Source: Ulota crispa (lineage: Eukaryota; Streptophyta; Bryopsida; Orthotrichales; Orthotrichaceae). Taken from it: a DNA stretch of 64,000 nt. The stretch lies in assembly GCA_963920765.1 (NCBI GenBank), contig OY987249.1:7440817-7504816 (forward strand), in the 5' to 3' direction. The notes under the pieces are model-generated. The model was not told the DNA's origin. It searched no databases and worked only from the letters and a program-made list of their open reading frames with translations. Shown here one piece after another: positions 22,474 through 35,160 of the stretch (positions within the stretch are counted from its first letter, which is position 1; each line of letters opens with the position of its first letter). A program made the translations under genes and the position numbers.

Positions 22474-22791
22474 TAAGGTAAGAGCACCCATAAGCGTCAA
22501 ACTAAAGGTTTTCAACATGATGAGTATCAATAAGCAGCTAGCAAATTATAGTATCTTACTAGGAACAGAAAAATAATGAGTTTGCATTTTTAAATGTATT
22601 ATTTGGATACTGTGAGAATAAGTTGTGAATTTTTAAAATGCAAATTGCCATTGCACCCATAACCACTTTCAAGATTTCATGTTCACATGTTGTACATCCT
22701 TGTAATTACATCTATTTATTTCCACAAATTTCTCAAGATTTCAGAGGTGACGGTTATGTGGACAATGACGCTTATGGGTGTTCCTACCTTA
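22474..22791 (+). mobile_element. MITE family B, copy 1 (318 bp)
   Basis: Ends TAAGGTAAGAGCACCCATAA and TTATGGGTGTTCCTACCTTA. Related copies at 34483-34806 and 57646-57960 share TTCAACATGATGA-like and CATCCTTGTAATTACATCTA blocks. It lies about 390 bp upstream of the AP-4 sigma start codon, in its probable promoter. Confidence 0.85.
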
Positions 22792-23278
22792 AGGTGGAAG
22801 CAGCCATAACCAATATTATGTAAAAAAATACAAAGAGTTTGAGGCAAAAATACATTTTTCCCATGTAGGAAGATAAGAAATATTGGGATTACAAATTTTT
22901 CAAAATTTTATTTGCAAAACTAAAATTACTATGAATTTTGCAAGGAATTTTGGGAGTCAAAAAGTGTTCCACACCCATTGCCAATGTTTAGATGTATGCA
23001 ATTCTGATACTAGCCAAACTAATTTCAGCTCATTACTTCCTACCTCACTTTGGGACATGTGGCATGACTTAAGTGGCCCCAACCTTGAAAAAGTTAGAAA
23101 AACGCACTCCAAAGCACCTATCCTTGCTCATGGTGGAAATAGCACCCCCTACTACTTGGGAATGGGGCGTTATCGGATATGGGTGCTTCCACCTTATATT
23201 AACCTTTTGGAAAAATGTTCAAAATACTTGACACTTAGTTTCTTTGCTTCACAACTTGCATTTGGAAAAGCATTTGAA

Positions 23279-24035
23279 TTAAGGGAAAATTTCATGGATA
23301 CCCTTGAAGTTTGCAATAATTTCATAGATACCTTGCTTTTTCAAAATTTCACAAATACCCTTGGACCAAAATTTTCAAGCATTTTTTTTGTTGTGCATGC
23401 CACTTCCCTCCTCCCTTTATGAGCACACAATTTTTTTTCTTGTTAAGGTAGGTGCACCCATAAGCATGGAAATAAGGGTTTTAAAGTAAGTAAAACAATT
23501 GCCTAACTTTGAAAAAAATATTGTAAGTTAGGAAATGGAAACCAAAAATGTTGGCATCAATTTCAACTTTCCAACTGCAAGCATTTGTTCACAAAGATTT
23601 TTCATAAGTCCAAAATCACTGAAATTGTAAGAATCATGTGTAAGATATGCTAATCACAAGGCTTGTTGGTTCTTAAGTAGTGAGATGGGTACTCAAAACC
23701 TCATGCTAGTCACCCACAACCATCACTTCATCACCCATAACTATCACTTAGCCACCCACAACCATCACTTCATCACCCATAACCATCACTTAACCACCCA
23801 CAACCATTTGTTTTTTATTAATTAGCCCTGCCACTGTCAGGTGACAGGCATGGGGAGGCAATGCTTATGGATGCTGCTACCTTATGTGTACGCACAAAGA
23901 AGAAGGAAAGTGATATGCACACCAAAAAAATGCTTGAAAATTTTGGTCCAAATTTACTTGTAAAATTTCTAAAAAAGCAAAGGTATCTATGAAATTATTG
24001 CAAACTTCAGGGGTATCCATGAAATTTTCCCTTAA
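23279..24035. mobile_element. MITE family F, copy 1, split by a nested element
   Basis: Ends TTAAGGGAAAATTTCATGGA and TCCATGAAATTTTCCCTTAA. Arms contain ATACCCTTGAAGTTTGCAA and its complement. The centre is interrupted by the element at 23444-23884. Without it the length is about 316 bp, matching the uninterrupted copy at 28324-28651. Confidence 0.85.
23444..23884 (+). mobile_element. MITE related to family B, nested inside family F
   Basis: Ends TAAGGTAGGTGCACCCATAA and GCTTATGGATGCTGCTACCT. Near 23705-23805 it carries a degenerate tandem of ATCACTTCATCACCCATAAC-type units. A relative lies at 39493-39911, where the complement of those units is seen. Confidence 0.8.
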
Positions 24036-24269
24036 ATTAATTAATCAAAACCATACAAATACATAAAGTGTTTGCAAAACAATAATAAGTGAACCAAAAC
24101 AAAGTGAAATTAAAATTAAGGAACCTAATTGAGATAGACCGATTGTGTGTTGTGAAAGATGTGTACATCTAGGCCATTTTAAGACTATATGTGGGACTTC
24201 ACATTTAAGGTAGTGCTAACAAAACGTTAATTAAAAAGATTGCAATGATGTGCGGTAAGTAAACTAAAG

Positions 24270-24609
24270 AGTGCATTTAGGTTGTTTTAACAATGGTTTG
24301 CCTCGTATCCTATAAAGTATCTCATGACTTATTGTAACAATGGTTTGCCTCGTATCCTAAAAAGTATCTCATGATTTATTGCTTGGCTGTTTGGAAGTGC
24401 ATGCAACTCTCTAAATGCTGAAAATTCACATGCTTCACATCTTAAGCAATGTCAATCTTTTTTTTCATAATGCAATTGTTGTTATCAAGTCTTAAATGTT
24501 ATTAAAATTTGTTTATTGTAGTAATGACTAATAAAAATTAGTGTGGTGTTAGTAAATATTATATAATGTAAAAAGTGAAGAAAGTTGTATGAGGTAACCT
24601 AAATGCATT
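24270..24609 (+). mobile_element. Family M element, copy 1 (340 bp)
   Basis: Ends AGTGCATTTAGGTTGTTTTA and GAGGTAACCTAAATGCATT. Contains a 47-bp duplication (CAATGGTTTGCCTCGTATCC at 24291 and 24338). A relative with the same ends and shared interior lies at 33924-34475. Confidence 0.7.
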
Positions 24610-24862
24610 ATTTAGTGAATTTATAATCACAATTCTCATAGTTGGTTTGATGCCATGTTTGACTAATATGGACTATTCATTTATTTATGGACTTTATGAA
24701 ATACAATTGGAATATGCAAGTTATTGGGCATTTTTAAATGTGTAAACAATTTGAGACAAAATATCATGAAATTTTTAATTTTTGAATGAAAAACATATGA
24801 AAGATCTCAATGTTTTGACATTCCAAGGTTGTAATGGGAGATCTCAAGTTCAATTCTTTTTT

Positions 24863-25261
24863 GGGAATTGATACGTGAACCACGCCTTCTTGACTATCCC
24901 ACCACACCTTGGGGTAAATTTTAGATTTCTACCATCAATAAGTTGAATTTGAGAATTTGGAATTCATATTTGGACTTAGAGAATGTGATTTTGTCTAGAA
25001 TCACAAAAAAGTTCTAATTGAACAACACCCAATGAAAAAGTTTATCTTTTTTATAAACAAAAGTAAAAATTATACTTTTCCCCCAAGCTAAGCTTTTTCA
25101 TTGGATATTGTTCAATTACAACCTCTTTATGGTTTTAGACAAAATCTAGGTCTCTAAGTCCAAATCTGAATTCCAAATTTCAAATTCAGCTTTTTGATGG
25201 TAGAAATTTAAAATTCACCCCGGGGTGTGATGGGATAGTCAAGAAGGTGTGGTCAATTCCC
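24863..25261. mobile_element. Foldback MITE family E, copy 1 (~400 bp)
   Basis: The two arms are near-complements along their whole length: GGGAATTGATACGTGAACCA against TGTGGTCAATTCCC, with TTTTAGATTTCTACCATCAA mirrored. Copies at 55077-55491 and 58858-59270 share the ends. Confidence 0.85.
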
Positions 25262-26819
25262 TTCTTTTTTTTGTTGTTGTTACTTATAGATTTTCTAAAG
25301 TATGTATATACTTAAATATGGCATAATTTTGGATGATATGGATATATCAAGTGATAGTTTTTCAAGAATATTTCAAAGGCTTGGGATATTTTGGTCATTT
25401 TATCAAAAAAATCAAGGTTGTCTCGTACGTGTCTCTAAACTTAGCTTCTAAGCACACCATAGTCCACTTTCAAAGTGCATTGTCTTTGGTGTCTTAATAA
25501 TGCATTATTCATTAAAAAAAGAGAAAATATCGATAATAGATCTGAGTCGATCCCAAATATGATTTTCATTTTTAGGGTAGTTGCAAGAAATATTTCATAG
25601 TTTTGTCTCAAAGACCCTTAAAAGTGGTAGTACTTTGTAGTACTATGAACTTTTGGAATAATTTTTTTTTAAATAAAATAAAATATGGAAAATTTTTAAA
25701 GCATTTAAAATAGCATACTTGTGAAAATTTAAACTTAGAAATGTTTTTTTCTAAAAGTTATGCTCAAGACAAAATCATCAATAAAAAAGCCAATTTCTTT
25801 CTTGCTTTTTAGAAAATAGTCAAATAATTCAAAAAAATAAAATAAAAATTGGCCATTTGAGAACCCATTAAACACATTCACATGGTACCATTGCTTTGCT
25901 GAGGAATTTCTTTGTGTTTTGCCAATGAAGGGAGATAGGATGCCCACTTTGAGACAATGTAGATGCCATAGAATTTATAATTTTGCAAAACCCTTGTATA
26001 AATGCATGTAAGCATGCTCCATAAACAACGTCCCTAATTAATAGCCCTAGATAAGCTTTTTTGAACCCAAAATAGTACTAAAAACCCCCAAAATGGCCAA
26101 GGTAGACACCTATTTGGAGGCAGTTCAAAAATAGTAAAATAATTTTAAAAAAACCACAAAAATAATAGAAAGTCTGTAACTATGACATGTACCTTCCTTT
26201 AAAATTCAGCTCAAAAGAACTTGTTGTGCAAAAGTTACAAGCCAAAAAGCACCTGCAAGAGGTGAAAGGGACAAAAAATAGTACAAGTGTTTCTTGCAAT
26301 CACCCTTTAGCACAAGTGGCTAAAAACACTGCTAAAAAACTAAAATTTTCAAATTTAACATTGGAAAGCTTACATTTTTTTTAGCTATAAGAAAATTTTG
26401 TTAGCAATTTTGCTAAATTTAGCCAATTTAGAGAACACATGTCATCTGACAATTGGCCGTATTTTGAAAACAGGCATGATAATTTAGAAATATAAAAAGT
26501 AGGCCCCATCTGGGTCTTGAGATTTTGCGGTTGATTTCTTTCAAGTACCAAACCAATTTATCAAGGAACTTTTTTTGTTATTTTCTCTATTACTTTTTAC
26601 AAATATTGAAAATTAAATTTTCAATTGACTTTTCAACCAATGTTTACAAATCACAAACAGTTTTTCCCATTTCGACTTGGCTAGCTTTGAACTAGTTGTC
26701 GGTTCTTCCAGGACCGCCTCATCATATATCAAAAAGTAGGCCTTGCAACTAAGGTGACCAAAATTTTGTGCATGTTTATTTATGAGAAGTGATATGAACA
26801 CACCAAAGGTTTGATATGT
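25262..26819. other. Spacer, nothing supported
   Basis: Very AT-rich. Blocks such as TTTTAGCTCAAGTGGCTAAA also occur near 59980, so part is probably old repeat. No gene. Confidence 0.4.
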
Positions 26820-27078
26820 GCACACAAGGAGAGGGGTAAATTTTAGATATTTACCATCAACAAGCTGAATTTGGAAATTCAAATTCAAATTTGGGTTTAG
26901 AGGCCTTGATTTAGTTTAAAACCACAATGGAGGTTACAATTGAACTACGCCCAATGGAAAGCTTAGCTAGGGGGCAAATTATTACTTTTACCCTTGTTTG
27001 TAAAAAAAAGTTAAGACACACCTTTAAACTGCATTCATATTGCTAATACCCCTCCTAACATCAAGTGGGAACATACCC
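26820..27078. mobile_element. Fragments of family E and family D elements
   Basis: 26831-26990 matches one arm of family E (GGGTAAATTTTAGATATTTA onward). 27012-27078 matches one half of family D in reverse (GCTAATACCCCTCCTAACAT, CAAGTGGGAACATACCCT). Both are truncated. Confidence 0.6.
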
Positions 27079-27253
27079 TACGGTATAAATTTTCCATTGG
27101 TTTGTAGTTTTGTTGTGAAGCGAACAATCTACTACAGATTTGACAAAATCTAATTTTCTTGTGACTTGTACTACAAACATCACAATCCTTCATAGGTGAC
27201 AAAAAATAACTCACCAGACACATTAAAGTGGTGATGTCAAATTATACTGCTAC

Positions 27254-27484
27254 TTAACCCCTGAACGGCTTGAAAGCCCTTTGCGGCCGTATGTACGGTC
27301 ATTTGTACAGACATATTCAAGTTGCTCTGAGGGCTTTTCAAAAAAATTATGCACTCACCATCATGCAACCCTTCAATATGTATGATTGTAACACTTAATT
27401 TCCAACCGATTCCAACTTCTGAATATTGGTTGCAATCGTATTTGGTACCGTATCTCCAGAGCCCAAGGGCCCTTGAGGGGTTAA
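27254..27484. mobile_element. Small family H-like element (~230 bp)
   Basis: Ends TTAACCCCTGAACGGCTTG and GGCCCTTGAGGGGTTAA are imperfect complements resembling the TTAACCCCTAAAGG ends of family H. It lies just downstream of the lipase-like gene. Confidence 0.55.
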
Positions 27485-27680
27485 CCCCCTGAATAGCCAG
27501 CATAGGAAAGAAAATTTCTGCTCGGGGTGGCTTGAATTTGAGGCACAACAACACAACCAAATCGCCTATAATATAATATTTTTATTGAACTTGCGGTATT
27601 CCTCAATGAATTTTGACAACTTGTCCTCATCCTCGTCCTTGTCCTACGCATTTGCCTTTGCTGACGAATATCAGCGTAAC

Positions 27681-30600
27681 TCACGAATCCTTCGACGGTC
27701 TCAATTGCTTCCTACATCGCTGGATTATACTATTGTACAGAACATCAAAATGAACACCAGCTCTTTCACGACTGATAATAAAGGAGATATGATCTGCGAA
27801 TAGAGTTGTGTGGTACCTGCAGGAAAAAAAGTCAAGTCAGGCATGAGAAAATGAAGATTTGGTCTTGCAGGGACGTACAACATAATAATATTACGCAAAT
27901 CAGCCAAAAAATACTCAATAAAGCAAGGATTAGAAGCATTGCAAGCAAAGAAGGATTCAAGGGACCTTTACCAGATTCCAGGTTGAAGAGCCCGGCCATC
28001 TTCTAAGCCATCTAAATCCGTTCCTAGATCGCAATGTGGATGCTCGTTCGGAAAGCGAGGATAAAATTGTGATATAGTGTTCAATGCGCCGTCATTATCT
28101 TGCCAGTCCTCATCCCTGGCAGCCAGAAGAAAAATGAGAACATTGCAAGAACGTAACAAGAGATTCATTGCAGAAGTTTTCAACACCAAGAAATTGACGG
28201 CTGGATACGATTCTCTTGAAAATCTCAAAGGCATCATCTGTCACAGAACGAATTTTACATATTTGAAGATATTCTCCTCTTGGTAGCTAACTTCCATGAG
28301 AACATCCACGTTTATATTTAAAATAAGGGAATATTTCATGGATACCCCTGAAGTTTGCCATATTTACATAGATACCCCTGCTTTTTCAGATATTGCACAA
28401 ATACCCTTGGATCCTAATTTTTAGGCATTTATTTGTTGTGCTTGTACTTTCTTCATGACCAATGTTGAAGAAGGGAATGTAATGAAACCAAAAAGAAGCA
28501 ACATGCGCACAAAGGAAGAAGAGAAGTGGCATGCACAACAAAACAAACGCCTAAAAATTTTGGTCCAAGGGTAATTGTGTAATTTCTGAAAAAGCAAGAG
28601 TATCTATGTAAATATTGCAAACTTCAGGGGTATCCATGAAACTCTCCCTTAAAATAAAATATCTACAAAATGTAAAGTGAAAAAAGTGTGAACGTCTGCT
28701 TACTTAGATTGAATTGAGACTGCCTTGTATGTGAGACTTGGACATTGTATCACAACCTAAAACCTACCTAAGAATCACAGATTATAGATTCTTGGCTACG
28801 TGATGTAAGATTCTGAAGAAAATATAAATTTGGTGTCATAAATGATCAGCACAATTTTTAAGGTTCAATATTTCTAGAACATGCGACTACCTCAAGGTGT
28901 GTCAAAATCATTCGGAAACTCACCTGTAACCTTTATAGGGAGGAGGAAGTTCTCGAGGATGGCGCCATAGACAAATCTGCAAAGATCGAATGAAAAGCAA
29001 AGGGTGTGTACCCAAAATGCTTCCCGGCAGTGTCCAGAGCGAGAACCACTTCTTCGTTCCTTGGGTTGCATAACTGGGTACAATCCCACGAAAACAACTC
29101 TGATATGAGGTTCAGGACTGTTGGATGGCTAAACTATCATAACATTTTTCCACCAACATACAGATTTCTATAAATACGTATGCCTTTGTTATTCTAAAAG
29201 CTATACAAAAAAAATAGAAGGATGCTTCACGATAATCTTCTAGAGAAATGAAAAATGAAGTGAAGCGCCTCCATTGTCATACCTGAAGTAGAAAGTCTTG
29301 TCAAAGGTTCTAAGTTTCGTATTCAATTCCAATGTCGATTGTATGCTCAAATCTGGAAGCACCCAGTTTCCGTGTGCAAAAGGTCCACTATTGTTTAAGA
29401 GTGTATCAATTAGACCACTAATTCCTACTTTGTGCCATTCCAGATTGTAATGGTCAAATCCAAAATCATAGTATCGCTTCAGAATTCGAATGTCGATCCA
29501 CTCATAAAAGAGCACGCCGACTCGCAGAACTTGCAGTAGACTGAAGCTCTTCATGGTTCGCCCATCATCAGGCCTGAAATCGAGAAAAAAAACCTGATTC
29601 ATTATCAAGATGTGCGGGATGTTTTAAGGATGCTGTTTTAATAAATTCAGTAATCGAAGATAAAACAAGAAAAGCCTCAGACCAAGACCTTATCAGTGCA
29701 AAAGACAGCATCAGAATCCTAGGCGAGTGACAGTGCCTACCGAATACCGTCATAAAAGACGCGAGTTGTGCCATTTAGAGAACCTGAGAGGGCAGTGACA
29801 CTAAGCACCCAATCTGCAGATGTACACTCGTGACCTGGAAAAGCCTGAGAAAAGATTTGAAAAAAAACAGAAGTTTATTCTCAACATTCTGAATCACAAT
29901 GCAGTATAACCCACGTTCTACAGACATTAGGTGTAAGGTAAGAATATAGATTCCAGAATCCAACAAGAAAATAGTAATGAAAACCTTATGGTTACTATCT
30001 GACGACATTGCTGAGGAACTGATGCGCTTGAACTTGCACACATAACCGTCCGAAACCCGCTTTAAAATCCAGTGGTTGGTGGGCCAGTTCAAAACTAGGA
30101 ATCGACGAAAACATCATCTCATTCCTAATACTAGAATACATTGACCACCAAGTCAACATGGCAGTTTAAAAGACACATCGAGCTGCCCCTGCATGGGAGA
30201 AAGTATATTCGATTTGGCCGGTGAGCTCATTAGGGTACTTACCTTATCAGCTAACATGTTCTGCAAAAGCCGGATCGCTTGAGCGCCTGAGGAATGTCCT
30301 ACAAAATGAAGCGGATGTTTGCTGTCCCAATCTGGATAGTGGCCTGAAAGATCAACCACAAGTGCGTCAGATCTAGATGCTCTCAAAAAACAAACATCAT
30401 GATCATTTCCGTCAAGCAAAACAGAGAAAATGAACGACAGAAACATCTCACCTTGGTGATATGTATGACCATATCGAGAATGCCCGTACTTCTCACTACG
30501 CTCCACTCCGTAGTCTACCCTCCCTCCTTTGAGATAGTAAAAGAGCTCACATGCCCTACATACAAAATTCAAATCTGATCACCGGAGAAGGACGGCGATC

Positions 30601-32187
30601 CTACCAAATAGACATCCATTGCTATCTTCCAAGAATTTACCGCCCTCACCAGATTCATTTAATACTTCCACCTTCACAGGTACTGCATACTTGCCGACCA
30701 GGAGAATCATCAAGAGTTATATTGCAAATACCTCATCCCCTCTTGATGCATTCATAGACATGTAGCAATTTTATTCATGCCAAAAATTCGTGAATCAGAT
30801 CATTCCTTACTTATAACTTAATTTATTCAATTCAACAATCCTAGCGTGAAGAGCTTGAACTTCAGAGAGGTGGATAAACATGTCCAAGAGAAAACTTCCA
30901 ATGCATACAAGTAAGCCCTGCCTTTTTTCTGCGTTTCAATAGCCATTAAAATATAAAACACGGATCAGTTCTTGCAACATGCAGATAGTTGATATGTGAT
31001 GGTTGATATGTGGGAATAAACTACCTGTCATGCATGCTGCCCAGAGCACCCAGGTCGGGCGCAAATATCCGATCATCTTGCTTCTCCGCACCACCCCAGT
31101 ATGAAATCTTGCCCAATTTCTGCTCGACAAGAACCAGATTGTAAGCGGAAACCAAGATGCTATTTATGTCAAAAAATCATATGAGACAACATACTCAGTG
31201 TATAAGCTCCTCATAACGTTCAGAAGATACTAAAGGACTTTGAGTGGACATCTATTAGGAAAATTTTGAGCCCTCCAAGAGCCTCCTAAAGTTTGACAAA
31301 CCAAGCTATTAATTGGCTAGCGCAAGTACAAGAAAAGGGCACTCGTACCTTTCGCTACCTTGTATTAAGGACCTAAGCCACATGCACAATCCAAAACAAT
31401 AAAAAAGACACTGCACTCATAAAATATGTAAATGTACTCACTAGTCACTATCCAAGTACTTCACTCATCTATTCAAATAGAGTAAAATAGAATTTATGGT
31501 CCTATTGTTCATTTGTACCTATAGTTTTTGTCCAGTTGGGATAACATAATAATACAATTTTTATGATTGCATTGAAATCAAAGGATGAGGAGAAATAGGA
31601 GATTAATGATTTGTTTGTTGTAGTAAGTACATATCTTAAGACCCCTTTAGAGACTTTGCAGGGGCTCTTGGAGGGCTCAAATTTCTTCTATTGAATAGGT
31701 GCAATTCACCGTCCTGTACAATCTGAACTGCGAACTTCAAATCCACCGGAAAATAAACTAACTCATTTCCTGATAAGCTTTGTTACATGATCATAGTAAA
31801 GCGCCCATTGGTGGCAAAAACAGAGGTCACAAATAGAGTATAGAAATTCACCTCGGCGCCAAAACCGAATATGCCATGTACAAGGACAATGGGAGCTTTC
31901 TCATGTCCTTCCATAAAAGATCCAGCATAGCCGAGGTTGCGTTTGCCCGATTCACTTCGCATCAGAACACAACTGGACCTTTCCCGGTTGTCCACTTCGT
32001 TTTCGTCAGCTTCAATGACAGGCGATACTCGAGCAGATTGTTGAGGGCCACTTGTGATCTCAGGTTTAAGATCACTCCATACTGCTCTTAAAAACATGTT
32101 GATAGCAAAAGTGAGGTGAACTGCGACGCTCACGATAACCTCAATGAAGCAAACGTAATCCCAGAACATGCGGCGCAGTATTTCCAT
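27681..32187 (-). CDS. Alpha/beta-hydrolase, lipase-like (triacylglycerol lipase family)
   Basis: Probable serine esterase or lipase with a membrane-associated N-terminus; the substrate is unknown. Nine exons: 32187-31852, 31119-31025, 30555-30452, 30343-30243, 29844-29741, 29573-29283, 29073-28924, 28115-27972, 27816-27681. All phases agree, giving 486 residues. Residues 8-34 are hydrophobic (WDYVCFIEVIVSVAVHL). APIVLVHGIFGFG at 98-110 is the oxyanion region. GHSSG at 194-198 places the nucleophile at Ser196. NDGALNT (about 401-407) and ADHISF (His451) are likely sites for the acid and histidine. This order and the NDG and DH motifs resemble staphylococcal/Geobacillus-type lipases and the plant proteins like Arabidopsis At1g10740. 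Start chosen at MEILRRMFWD, the family start; the frame upstream has only a TTG. Introns 1 and 7 contain inverted-repeat elements. Confidence 0.92.
28324..28651. mobile_element. MITE family F, copy 2 (328 bp), in lipase-like gene intron 7
   Basis: Ends TAAGGGAATATTTCATGGAT and ATCCATGAAACTCTCCCTTA, with arms mirrored (ACCCCTGAAGTTTGCCATAT). This copy is uninterrupted, unlike the one at 23279. Confidence 0.88.
31249..31703. mobile_element. Inverted-repeat element in lipase-like gene intron 1
   Basis: Left arm TTTTGAGCCCTCCAAGAGCC and right arm GGCTCTTGGAGGGCTCAAAT are complements. Flanking CTATTAGGAAAA and TTCTATTGAATAGG extend the pairing imperfectly. There is no coding content. Confidence 0.65.
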
Positions 32188-33594
32188 TCTGAATGGTATT
32201 CTCAAACGCTTCCTGCTCAACGACGGGACGCTGCAGCAATTCGACCCGTGACGAAAACGAACAGAATAACCGCAAATCTGAACTCAATATGCACGATTGT
32301 GCAAATCTTTGCCTACTAAATTCGAGCTAGAAATTCTCTACAGCTAAACTCTTCGCTTTTGTATTGAAAAGTTGACCAAGAATCACGCTTCGGTCTGCAC
32401 AATATCTCGAAACCTACATAAGATCCTCATATCTTTCTAAAGCACGCATCCAACACTTTCGAGAGCCTGATGTTTGCATCTTCAATCGCTATCAAGAGCT
32501 CTCACACACCAGTGTCTCCCACTGAATCATCGTGTTGCCTACGTAATAGCTTCTAAGTTTAGGAGCTTTTCCAGCCAGCCAAAAATGATGAATCGAAATA
32601 CTCAATCTAAGGCCTCTAAATCTCAATTACTACTTTCAAACTTGACTTCAGTCGTCGATAGAATTTTCTAAAGGAAAACCTCCAGCTCCAAGACCCTTTT
32701 CACAGATCATCCACCGACATTCACTCAAATCCAACTGCGCACCAATCCTCACTGAATAAATATTTTTCCAAAATCGAAGAAAAACAGCCGTGGCAACAAC
32801 AGCAACAGCAACACTTCGACTCACAGAACCTTCAATTTCTTAGCCACAGAGGTCAAAGCGTGTGTCGATCTCGAAAACAAAAAGCGCCTATCAAAATGAA
32901 GCCACAACTGGCCCGCACGCATCGAACACGGAAATGCCACCTGCTCGAGTAAAACTCGGCAAAATCTACAATTTAATTGAACCTTTAAAACGTGTCCGAC
33001 ATTCAATCCATCAGCCAGGTGTGAAGATTTGTTCCCGCCTGGCTCCACCTCTTAAGCTGCCGGCCGCCGCTTCTCTAACCTATTGCTCAATTCTCTAGTA
33101 CATTTTTTTACGCTATAAACTACACAATCCACACTCTTTTCATTCCTTTGCACTTAAGATTAAGCTTATCGCTCTCCACGCAATCCTCACACTCGCTCTG
33201 GCACGCAACTTCGACAATTATCGTTTGAAAGAAAATACAAAACCTCTCCTCCAAGGCTCCCGAAACACTCCCAGAAATTCCAAAAAAAAAAACTATAGTA
33301 TTAAAGATTCTCTTTGAAGCTTCGAGAGAACGCAACATTCAACGACCGCGAGCGAGCACGTGAGCGCGCAAGGACTCGGCTCACGAGCCGGCCAACAAAT
33401 GACGACCAACGCCGCAATGCTCAGTCGAGAGAGAGAGAAAAGTAGGAGGAAAACAATGATAGAATGAACATTTTGGATGGATGAGGACATTCATCCAGAG
33501 AATTGGATGAACGATCTAGTTCATGCTAACGTTTTGGCAACGAAGCTGGCGGACGGTGGACAGAATCCGATTTGATCGGGTACTCGACACCAAA
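32188..33594 (-). promoter_or_regulatory. Probable leader and promoter of the lipase-like gene
   Basis: Read on the minus strand, 33420-33440 has a CTCTCTCTCTCGACTG leader-like tract, preceded by a GC-rich stretch at 33340-33400 (GCGAGCGAGCACGTGAGCGC, containing a CACGTG G-box core). Transcription probably starts near 33.4 kb, with a leader (perhaps spliced) down to the ATG at 32187. No other gene was seen. Confidence 0.35.
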
Positions 33595-33924
33595 TAAGGT
33601 AAGAGGCTCATAAACCGACCATCTAAGAGCTGAAACTGAAATTTTGGGAGGTGAAACTTCTTGAAATGTTTTTCGGTAAATTTTATTTGAAAGACAAGAT
33701 GAATTGGCATCTAACTTAAGTTATTCTGTACTCTTTAGAGCAATGTGAAATTAGTTATGAAATTTTGAAGTGCAAAGGTCATAGGACTATAAAATGGTGC
33801 ACTTCTTCAAATGTACATGTGTTGTACATTTCTGAAAGGTTATGAATACGGACATGTACCAAAGGAGTTCATTTGGGAGGTGAGCGGTATTAGTGCCCCA
33901 ACGGAGTTCAAGCCTCCTACCTTA
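33595..33924 (+). mobile_element. MITE family A, copy 3 (330 bp)
   Basis: Ends TAAGGTAAGAGGCTCATAAA and AGCCTCCTACCTTA. The first 36 bp align position for position with the 36-bp array unit at 16153. Confidence 0.9.
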
Positions 33925-34475
33925 GTGCATTTAGGTTGCCTTAATAATTAGGTATAGGGCAATGCCCAAGGAGAAGGGGATTGCAGGAAAAAAAATGTTG
34001 ACGAGGAGGGCGGAGCTCAACGAGGAAGCGTTTTTTTTCCTGCAATCCTTGACGATGAAGACGTTGCCCGTTGTTAATCACAAGCAGAAAAGGATGAAAA
34101 ATCAAGGATGAGAGTTGAAGCCGGATGAAAAATCTGTAATGCCCGATTATGCAAGAAAACCCGCAGAATCGGGCATTATGCTCCAAAAACCTCCTAGGAA
34201 TTAGATGGGCAATCTCTTGGGAGTGGTTTACATTGCCTTACCATGGAAAGTTACGTCATGACTCATGGCTTGGCCACTTGGAGGTGCATGAAATTGTTTG
34301 TATACTAAGGTTTCACGTGGTTTACCACATGGACGTTGATTTGTCATCTTGCACCTATGTTGTTGTTGCCAAGGCCTTTAAAAGATCCTTATTGCAGTAA
34401 TCATTGCTGAAAATTAATGTAGCAACGGCTTTTGTTTAAATAGTGTGAAATGTTTGGGACAACCTAAATGCACTA
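33924..34475 (+). mobile_element. Family M element, copy 2 (~552 bp)
   Basis: Ends AGTGCATTTAGGTTGCCTTA and GACAACCTAAATGCACT. Abuts the family A copy on its left. The interior has inverted blocks (GATTGCAGGAAAAAAAA against TTTTTTTTCCTGCAATCC). Confidence 0.7.
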
Positions 34476-34482
34476 TTTGGTA

Positions 34483-34806
34483 TAAGGTAGGAGCACCCAC
34501 AAACATCAAACTAAGGGTTTTGAACATGATGACTACTAATAATCGACTAGCAAGTTATAGGATCCTATTAGTAACAGAAAGAAAAAAAAAAAAAGTTTTG
34601 CACTTTCAAATGTATTATTTGGATACTGAGAGAATAAGTTGTGAATTTTTAAAGAGCAGACTGCCATTGCACCCATAACCAACACTAAGGTTTCATGTCA
34701 TATGCAATACATCCTTGTAATTACATCTATGCACTTCCACAGATTTTCCAAGATTTTAAAGGTGACAATTATGGAGACACTAACGCCTATGGGTGTTCCT
34801 ACCTTA
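34483..34806 (+). mobile_element. MITE family B, copy 2 (324 bp)
   Basis: Ends TAAGGTAGGAGCACCCACAA and TATGGGTGTTCCTACCTTA. Closely matches 22474-22791 and lies 8 bp beyond the preceding element. Confidence 0.88.
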
Positions 34807-35160
34807 GTTGCACGACGTCCGATTATTGGCCTAATTTCATCCATTCCGACTGGTTTTGGTAGCACAGAGACGGACAGAATCGAATGTATCGGCTTACGTC
34901 GTGGGTACTTTCGGTGGACAATGTCAGGTGATTGGCTAACGGTTGTCTCTTTCGACGAATTTTAAGGGCGGGTATTTCCAAGGGAGTAGAATTTTAAAAT
35001 GAAACCGGTACTGTTACCGCTTGCCTGCTTTTGTTTTGTGTAGGGTAAACGTCACTTGGACAAAATCCTTAAAAACATGCCATGTGTGCTTTCTTTGTGC
35101 CAAATTTCTTTTTAATAGTTTTGTCCCTATGACATCACTCTCCAATTTTTGGAATTACAT

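Noticed and set aside
22883..23422. Plus-strand frame of 179 codons
   Set aside because: Its 3' half is the left arm of MITE family F; no domain and AT-rich codons.
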